From: Riptortus pedestris
Taxonomy: Eukaryota; Arthropoda; Insecta; Hemiptera; Alydidae
Length of the DNA stretch: 64,000 nucleotides
Direction of reading: 5' to 3'
Assembly (NCBI GenBank): GCA_019009955.1
Contig: CM032233.1
Coordinates: forward strand, 110,925,001-110,989,000
A program made the position numbers and the translations under genes. The notes beneath the pieces were generated by a model. That model saw only the letters and a program-made list of their open reading frames with translations. It was not told the origin of the DNA and did no database searches. Shown one piece after another: positions 57,002-64,000 of this stretch (the stretch's first letter is position 1; each line of letters starts with the position of its first letter).

Positions 57002-58043
57002 TATATATAAGATGATTTTGAATTAATATAAATTATATATATATATAATGGAAATCTGCTAAAACAACAGTTGCCTGTAATAAAATGATTCTAAAAAAAT
57101 ACTGAGGAAGAAGAAAAATACACGATGTTAAATTGTTATGCTTAACTACTCGACTCTGAGTAGGCTCATTAGTGGCTGTGAGAGAGAGGAGTTGGGCGAG
57201 ATGGCCACAGGTAGCAGCACCCTCACGGATTCATATAACTCTACAATACTTGCAGCTCATGAATATTAATTAAATATAAAACGGTAATGAGAAATCTTTC
57301 AGTTATTTTCAAATAACCTCACAACGGAAAGCCTCTGAATTGTAAACAAACAGGCCCTGCCCATCCGCCTCCCCCCCCAAAACAGAAAAATATTTATTTA
57401 GTTCTTGGTGGAGCGTTCTGTTCCGAGGCGATATTTGAAAAACAGATTGAGATCAACAAAACAAATATTTCAGGCCTCATCAAAAACCGTGACCGTGAAA
57501 ATAAACAAAATACTATTTTAACTATTTCTATGAACTGTAATTTATCATGAATCAGAATAATTTTTATCCCAATCACTCTATTATAGTACGGTCCCCAAGA
57601 ACAAAAGATGGGGGGGGGGAGCACAATTTTAATAATAGTGAAAACACATAAAATAAGTATTTCTATTTACAGACTCCCTTCTGCGGAGGGCGGTCTCTAT
57701 GATTGAAAAAAAAAAACCTTAACTAACTAATATCTGAAATTTATCATAAATTCCCTTTATAGCTTTGTCGGTACACGTTTATATTTTCATATGCAATATC
57801 CCTTTTTTCCCTGATGGAACTAAGGATTTTTACTTAGGTCCTCGGATACAACCACACACACACACACACAGGTGCGTAAAATGAACTTTAATAAATAGCT
57901 ATAAAATAATTACACTCTGAAATGATTTTTTTCCGTATAAACAGAATCAAGTTCCTTCAAAGATACATAATACGTGTGCTACCAGTCATGGGATACTATC
58001 GTCGCATATGAAACTTACTTTTACTATTAACAAAGCATAATAC

Positions 58044-58198
58044 CTGAGAGTGTTTAACATTTTATTCCTTGCCGGAAGTTTGAGAAGATCGTATAAAAAT
58101 TGTATTCTCTTTATTATTTCTTCTCTCTTCATCCCGTACATTGTCCCGTAATATGTGAAAACCTCTTCCGTTTTCATTGTATTGTGAAGCGAAATTTC
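58044..58198 (-). CDS. Exon of an ABC transporter (ABCH/ABCG-like), between Q-loop and signature
   Basis: On the minus strand a long pyrimidine tract and TTTTTTTGCAG precede the exon at 58198, and CTCAG|GTATT closes it at 58044. The 155-bp exon starts in phase 0 and reads EISLHNTMKTEEVFTYYGTM YGMKREEIIKRIQFLYDLLK LPARNKMLNTL, then AG of a split codon. In ABC transporters of the ABCG/ABCH type this is the helical stretch after the Q-loop (PQE...), with E-x3-YYG-x-MYGM, and runs into the LSGGQ signature; AG plus T or C would encode that Ser. The protein would be an ATP-driven membrane exporter. No other exon of the gene is recognisable in the window, so neighbouring repeats are presumably intron. 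Subfamily is from memory of motifs. Confidence 0.72.
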
Positions 58199-58400
58199 CT
58201 GCAAAAAAATTAAAAAAACAAATAAATTACAATTTAATTGTGTGTTAAGAATATCTGGAGCTGGCATCATCATTGGTTACACACAGTGTACATCAGATTG
58301 TTCAAAAATAATTAATGTGTTTGCCTATTAAATAAAAAGCACAATCACGAATCCACTGGTTTTATTCAAATAATTCTAAATGAAATTTAGACCCCATAAA
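58199..58400 (-). other. Intron flank of the ABC exon
   Basis: AT-rich DNA with the pyrimidine tract (minus strand) next to the acceptor. A reverse M tail (AAAAAGTCCGTCACCAGGGG) begins at 58401. Confidence 0.5.
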
Positions 58401-58933
58401 AAAAGTCCGTCACCAGGGGCTGCGTAAACTAAGCAGATTTCCCACATACTGGTACGACACACTAGAGATCTCATATCACCATGTAGTCTCTATTTTTATT
58501 ACGGCATCAATCAATATTTTATCATTTCTGATCGACTTTAAATAAATTTTTCCCCCGGAACCTTGACTTTGTAATCAATTATTTTGACCCCAACACGAAA
58601 TTTTATCTTGAAAAAAATTATGAATTTCTCTCCTAAATGCCAGACGCTATATCAAAGATCAAGTTCGTTAACACCTGCAATCGACTGGGGGAAAGGGGGG
58701 TTTAGAGGATAGAATTTTGATAATTCGAAATATCTCCGTTATTATACGTAGTATCGAAAAAGTGTACTGAGCCAATCGTACTGAGAATTTAATTTTCAAT
58801 AAATGTTGTCATATATGTTTTTTCACTATATTGATTATTTACTGAGATATTTGGATTCTTTTGTTTCGGATTTCAAAATTCAAAATATCTCCTTTACTAT
58901 GATTCGAATAATGCTATAGAACAAGTCTTGCTA

Positions 58934-59190
58934 AGCTATTGAAGTTCTACAATTGCTTTTCTATACATTTTCTCTTTACTCAATTATTAAACGTGTTATT
59001 AGTACTTCCTAGTTTAGCAGTGTGTCACACCAGCACGTAAGTAATCTGCTTAATTTACGCAGCCTCTGTGTGGTGCTCTTTTTAAATTCGACTCTTAATA
59101 ATGAGGGAATGTTATATAATATCAGTTATATAATGAAAAAGATATTTGAAGCATAGATATGACATACGTTTTAGTTATATTTACCTTATA
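58934..59190. other. DNA beyond the duplication, with an M-like tail
   Basis: After the right breakpoint the single-copy continuation GAAGTTCTACAATTGC appears. An M-like tail (CACGTAAGTAATCTGCTTAA, CGCAGCCTCTGTG) lies at 59034-59073. No gene seen. Confidence 0.5.
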
Positions 59191-59191
59191 T

Positions 59192-59286
59192 TATGAGATT
59201 TCCCTTAAGGGAAATCAGCTATTGAGGTTGTACTCATGACCATCGATCCTACCTAGTAGATGACGAAAATGAGGTCCGTTCAAAAC

Positions 59287-59345
<59 letters not shown>
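59192..59345 (+). repeat. Family M head with (GT)n(TA)n joined to family B
   Basis: GATTTCCCTTAAGGGAAATC at 59198-59217 is the perfect 20-bp palindrome. GAGGTCCGTTCAAAACTG then GTGTGTGTGTG and TA (59288-59345) run straight into the reverse B end. Confidence 0.85.
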
Positions 59346-59349
<4 letters not shown>

Positions 59350-61234
59350 GTAACCTCTGTCTGTACATTGATTTTTTTCCCGAAATTTCACGATAACTTT
59401 TCGTTTCACATGTCATAGACACCATAACTGCATTTTGTTTCTTTGGTGTCTGTTTGTTTGTTTGTTTATTTGTTTGTTTGTTACCTTTTCACGCATAAAC
59501 GGCTGAACCGAATTTTATGAAACTTAGTATTTATATTACTACTAACCCAACTTAGACTTTAGGCTATATTAAAATTCTCTGAGACAAACAGGAGTGGGGG
59601 TTATAAGGGAAGCCAGAAATTAAAAATAGCAATATTTCGTTTCCTATTAGTTTTCCGGCAAATATGAACATAACAAAAGTTGTTTATTTTGTTATTTAGA
59701 GTAACTTTTGTTATATGCACTTTTGCCGTATACGGAAGTATAAATGAGTTATACGCTAAAAACTATAGCGGAAGTTCACAATTTTACTTGGCACAAAAGA
59801 CTCAACCGAACTAAACCAAACTCGGTATGTGAATTAGTATTAACGACTTCCTCATAATAAGCCATACTAACATTTCTAGGGACGGGCAGGAGTGGGGGTT
59901 ATAAGGGAGGCCTGAAACTAAACATAGCGATATTTCGTTTCTTATTGCTTTTTCAGCAAATATGTACATGACAAAAGTTGTTTATTTTGTTATTTAGAGA
60001 AACTTTTGTTATATACACTTTTCTTTTATAACAAAGTATAAACGAGATATACGCTAATAACTAAAGTGGGGGCAACTATTTTATTGGGCACTAACGGTAG
60101 AACCGAAGTTAACAACTCTCGGTATGTAAAGTAGCATTAATTCTTCCATGTTTATAGGCTATACTAAAAATTTTAGGTTCCAAGGGGAATGGGGGTTATG
60201 CGGGAGGCCTGAAATAAAAATTCGCGATATTTCATCGTCTATTTGGTTTTTGGCAATTGTGCACATAACATAAGTTGTTTACTTTTTTAATTAGTGTAAA
60301 TTTTGTTTTATAATTATTTTTTTTGTAAAATAAGGTATGAAGCAAGTAATTTGCTTAGAAATATTGATATGCTCAACAATACATTCCAATATGAACTACC
60401 CAGGTATCTCACCTGGATAAGTTAATTCAAATCCATGTTAGAATTTTATCCCTAATAATTCAAAACTATGTTATTTTTTAACGCCAGTAACAGTTTGCAC
60501 CAAATAAGGTATACGGCCCCCACCCTTCTCTAAGTGTATTTAATACATTATTTAATTTAAACGTGAAAAGTATTTTAAACAGGTTTATAATTGTGAAGAT
60601 AATGTAATATGATTTTTAATATATTTGAATGTATTAGAGGATAGCTATCCAAAATGCATTGCAGGTTGGCAGCACTGAGACTATGTAAGTGTCGAGCTAC
60701 TTCCTTTGTCCTATCAGTTCTGCCGCTTCCCTTCCGACCTCATATTGGTCTATGTTTACATGTTAATTGATGCTTATAGCAATGTATTATTATTCTCAGG
60801 AATGTGAATTTCTTTAAATCATAAATAAATAATTTACTAGAATAAACGCTAGGGAGGTGCACTCAGGTATTTCTGGTATTAATTAACTCTGCTCCGTTAA
60901 TGTATTATGATATACTTTACTGAAAACCAATATGAATACACAGTTTACAATCGAGACTTATGAAAGAGTGTTTTAATAGAGGCTATGGCGTACCTAAAAC
61001 AGCTGTCACCGTTGGACATTGTACCGCATGAAGGGAAAGAAACTTATTCATACATGGTTTGGAAGATAGAATACATTCTAGGATTATGAATTATATGGTC
61101 CATCACTTTATAAAAAAAAAAACTACATACACAGAGGACGGGAAATATTGTGGAAAGTAAAGCCTTGCCAAAAATATGCCATCTTCATTCAGCCTCAAAT
61201 GAATTCCCGGGCGAAGCCGGGTACCTTTGCTAGT
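59342..61234 (-). mobile_element. Family B element, copy 6, reverse, longest
   Basis: Plus-strand left end AAAATTGTAACCTCTGTCTG, (GTTT)n at 59450-59480, anchors GTTGTTTATTTTG at about 59679, 59978 and (degenerate) 60274, about 297-299 bp apart. AT-rich and GC-richer unique DNA (60300-60930, with a segment at 60630-60760 of unknown nature) follows, then the B 5' part ending GCCGGGTACCTTTGCTAGTA at 61234. The unique DNA may be a secondary insertion. Confidence 0.75.
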
Positions 61235-61239
61235 ATATA

Positions 61240-61680
61240 TATATGTCTGTTAACGCTCTAGCGGTCGCAATTTTTGTTTGATCGTTACCAAATTCGATAT
61301 TTAGTCGTTTTATGTAAAAAGAAAGATCAAGTTCGTTAACGGCTGAAATTGGACCAGTGGGAGGGGGGGGGGGTTTAGAGGGGAGTATTTTCGAAAAATC
61401 TCCGTTACTATATGTCGGATTGAAACATTGTACAGAATCAGTCTTATTGCAAATTAAATTTACTATAAATATTGTTATATAAATTTATTCTCTATCTTGA
61501 ACATTAACCGAGATATTTGCATTTTATTAAATCTGGGCGGCCAACGGACGGCTGACTTTCCCGCCAAAAGCTAGTTCGGCCGTTTTCTTAATTGCTCGGC
61601 TACGTGAAATTTCACTATTGTAAATCTTCTCGTGGAAAATCTGTTTAGTTTACACAGCTGATGCGGGACAGACTTTTCTT
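61240..61680 (+). repeat. Family M 3' half, short form
   Basis: TCTGTTAACGCTCTAGCGGT, AAGATCAAGTTCGTTAACGG, G-rich tract (61359-61383, a ten-G run), TAACCGAGATATTTGCATTT, AGCTAGTTCGGCCGTTTTC, then a decayed tail. Confidence 0.8.
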
Positions 61681-61689
61681 CTCTTGATA

Positions 61690-62230
61690 CTGTGCAAAAA
61701 TGAATGTATCGTGTCATGATAACAATAACCTCTTATAACATGACTCTCTTTATTCATATTTTAAATACCAAATATGGATTTCATGAGACCTTTATTATGC
61801 GAGATCCAAGCAAATTCGTTGTGCGATGACGTCGTGAAATATAGTTTTACGTTCTTGACTCGATAATGTCGATTTGATCTCAACCATACTCGATATTTAA
61901 CCGCTTCAGTGTACACTAAGAACTCGGACCAGGAATTGGGGTGGGGCCGGGGTTAGACAAAGGGTCGAAAATTCAAAATATCTGCATTTATATGTAGGAT
62001 CGAAAAATGTTATAGAACCAATCTTGTTACATTTACTGATGCTCTTCTTTTGTATGTAACTCTATGTATTTTTTTTTTTTTGAGTTTAAATATTAAACGA
62101 GTAATTCGTTTTTTCTGATTTTCAGTCCAATTATGAGGTTCGTTGAGATCACGTACTTCATTAAACCAGAACGTGGGAAATCTACTTAGTTATCGGAGCC
62201 CCAGCGTATGACGTACCTTTTCCAGCTTCC
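61690..62230 (+). repeat. Divergent family M relative, forward
   Basis: TTTTAAATACCAAATATGGA, TTTATTATGCGAGATCCAAG, a G-rich tract, a tail-like ACGTGGGAAATCTACTTAGT (62170-62190) with CAGCGTATGACGTAC. Confidence 0.6.
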
Positions 62231-62324
62231 CCTGTATTAATTATTGTACTATATATATATAATTTACTTCGTAGTTATCTTTAGCTTTAAATGAAATGTC
62301 TGAATTCCGAGTCTTATAAAGTCA

Positions 62325-62830
62325 CAGAGCGTCACGCAGGAGCTGCTTTAACTAATAAGATTTCCCATGTGTATTTATAGCCCAATGTTGATCTAATCGA
62401 ATCTTGTATTTTATATTTATAAGTGAAATTCAAATGAGTAAAAATGGGGCTCTACCAAAGTCTGAAAACATATACAAACCGCTTAATATATGAGCTACTC
62501 ACAAATGTATAGAACTAAAATTATGGAACATCAACAAGTTAAGCTCAGGAAAGTTAAATGAAGACAATATTTGGTATTTAAGCTCCGAATAAAGTGTTTC
62601 ATGATATATCAGTTTATTGTTAATATAACATGAGGAAGGGTTTAGTGAAGGCTGAAAACTAAAAAAATGAATACATATTGGTTAATAATCAAGGTAGGGG
62701 AAAAAAAGTATATGACAATGTTTTTAGGAAGCTAAATTTGCAGTAAGGTTGATTCTGTACACTTTTTCGATCCAACGTATAATAACGGAGATAATATGAA
62801 TTTTTCCCTCCTCTAAATACAAGGAATCCA
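62325..62830 (-). repeat. Family M copy, reverse, 3' part
   Basis: CACAGAGCGTCACGCAGGAG tail, AATATTTGGTATTTAAGCTC, ATATTGGTTAATAATCAAGG, CGTATAATAACGGAGATAAT. Confidence 0.7.
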
Positions 62831-62858
62831 ACAAAAACACACACAGATATTTATATAG

Positions 62859-62864
<6 letters not shown>

Positions 62865-62918
<54 letters not shown>
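62865..62918. repeat. (TA)n microsatellite
   Basis: About 54 bp of TA between an M copy and the reverse family P repeat. Confidence 0.9.
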
Positions 62919-62919
<1 letters not shown>

Positions 62920-62939
62920 AAAATACACACACCTCGTAA

Positions 62940-63255
62940 TTTCAGGTTCTCGCAAGCGTTAAACTATTTAGTGAGAGTGATATTCCCACTCGGAATCAGT
63001 GCATTTTGTTATTGTAGAGGTTAAAATCACTTTGAAAAGCTTAAACTCTCGCTGTGCTGGAAGGTGAGTAGGAGAGGTATATATAGAGGGAGGCAAGGAG
63101 GGGCTGGTGGGAAGGGCCGATGTCTCCAACAGTCTATTACCCCGTGACTTAATCATCCTTTAATACATTACTTAATAGTTGTAAGCTGTAAATAGTTAGC
63201 ATGTAATAACCAGTCACTACTGTTAGGGGGCGGCTTTGTCCTTCCTTTTATTACT
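62940..63255 (-). promoter_or_regulatory. Family P promoter-like repeat, copy 4, reverse
   Basis: The reverse complement of the core of copies 1-3: CTCGCTGTGCTGGAAGGTGA, TATATATAGAGGGAGGCAAG, GGGCCGATGTCTCCA, GGGGGCGGCTTTGTCC. More divergent, but the TATA box, C/G-rich block and presumed start site are kept. Confidence 0.5.
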
Positions 63256-63267
63256 TTTTTCTTCATT

Positions 63268-63410
63268 AGCAGATTTACCTTGAGGGAAATCCGGTATTGA
63301 GGTCTTACTCATTACGAGATTTTCGAAAACTTTCTTCAAATGTCCATCAATCCTACACAGGAGATGACGAAAATAAAAAAAAAAATTTGGAGGTTCGTTC
63401 ACATTTATAT
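63268..63410 (+). repeat. Family M head, forward
   Basis: TTAGCAGATTTACCTTGAGG through AGGTTCGTTCACATTTAT, with an A-run inserted at 63376-63386. Confidence 0.75.
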
Positions 63411-63433
63411 ATATTTATATATATATAAATATA

Positions 63434-64000
63434 TACTAGCTCAGATACCCAGGCTTCGCTCGGGAATTCATTTGAGGGCTGGAATGGTGATGGCATTTTT
63501 TTGGACAAGGCTTTACATTGCACAATATTTAGACATTTTTTTGACCCGTCCCCAGCATTTAGTGTAAATTACCCGTCGTTTTAGATGATTTGTTAATAAT
63601 AAAATTATTTTTTGATGTAAGACTTCACAGTTCTCCATGTTGTCATATATCCCGTTTCCTATTGCATTATGTTATATATTGGATATTATTAAACACAAAA
63701 ATATTAACAGAGAAATGAATTAATTTTTCCCAGTGTTAAGGGTACCTGGTAGTTCCTAAGAATTGTTGAGCATAATTTCTCTAAATAAAAATAATAAACA
63801 ATTTTTTTTATGTGCATATTTGCCGAAACCCCAATAGGAAACGGAATATCACTATTTTTAATTTCAGGCCTCCTTTATACCCCCCACTCCTGCCCGTCCC
63901 TAGAAATGTTCGTATGGCTTATTATAAGGAAGGCGTTAGTGCTTGAATTTCACATACCGAGTTGGGTTTAGTTCAGTTGAGACTTTTGTGCCAAAATAAA
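63434..64000 (+). mobile_element. Family B element, copy 7, cut by window end
   Basis: TACTAGCTCAGATACCCAGG start, GGAATTCATTTGAGG, ATTTGTTAATAATAAAATTA, and the first unit (CCTCCTTTATACCCCCCACT) up to the window edge. Confidence 0.8.

Larger units (their letters stand above)
55603..58933 (+). repeat. Tandem duplication, unit 2 (about 3.33 kb)
   Basis: Same order as unit 1. It has no M insertion at 58528 but keeps a segment of about 645 bp (57857-58500) with an ABC-transporter exon and an M tail piece that unit 1 lacks. From about 56860 to 57850 it differs from unit 1 mostly by single-base additions (GGGCGAG for GGCGAG, CACCCTCACGG for CACCTCACGG), a pattern typical of sequencing or consensus error rather than evolution. 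Confidence 0.88.

Noticed and set aside
59198..59217. TTAA in the palindromic M head considered as a piggyBac target
   Set aside because: TTAA is internal to a palindrome shared by all copies, and the empty-site comparison gives ATCATTT, not TTAA, as the duplicated target.

Overview
This is a repeat-dominated, visibly AT-rich stretch of animal nuclear DNA. An arthropod, probably an insect, is the best guess. The evidence is the mix of APE-type LINE, jockey/CR1-like LINE, Tc1/mariner, hAT and piggyBac-like remnants, an arthropod-type multi-copy transposon protein, and one exon that reads like an ABCH/ABCG-type transporter. There is no bacterial-style coding, operon, rRNA or CRISPR. I found no intact gene; most of the window looks like intron or intergenic DNA built from nested transposons.

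Three non-autonomous repeat families make up much of the window. Family M is about 0.45-1.3 kb. Its head is near the 20-bp palindrome GATTTCCCTTAAGGGAAATC, it has an internal (TA)n tract at a fixed position, a G-rich tract, and a tail with the small hairpin CGCAG-CCC-CTGCG. Dozens of whole or broken copies lie in both orientations. Family B starts with a CCCGG-CTTCGC-CCGGG hairpin, carries internal tandem units of about 298 bp, and ends past a (CAAA)n tract; both ends usually abut (TA)n. Family P is a promoter-like repeat with a TATA box, present four times.

Layout. 1-8 kb: M copies, a piggyBac-like end, then an APE-type LINE (endonuclease plus reverse transcriptase) split by a second, 5'-truncated LINE with an 11-bp target duplication. 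8-10.7 kb: an exon-like GC-richer patch and AT-rich DNA. 10.8-14.5 kb: a TIR transposon carrying a decayed copy of a widespread arthropod protein family, itself hit by a hAT element with an 8-bp target duplication. 14.5-24 kb: M copies and a (CT)n block of about 0.93 kb. 24-34 kb: B elements, a foldback element and a LINE RNase H remnant. 34.2-34.9 kb: a mariner remnant whose two ends are both the transposase C-terminal end. 35-48 kb: M copies and LINE 3' ends. 49-58.9 kb: P and M repeats and a 3.2-kb tandem duplication. Unit 2 of the duplication holds the ABC-transporter exon (minus strand). Unit 1 lacks the exon but has gained an M copy, so unit 2 serves as the empty site for that insertion. 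59-64 kb: B and M copies to the window end.

All assignments were made by reading; no database search was run. Coordinates of repeat edges are approximate unless a target duplication or splice site fixes them.
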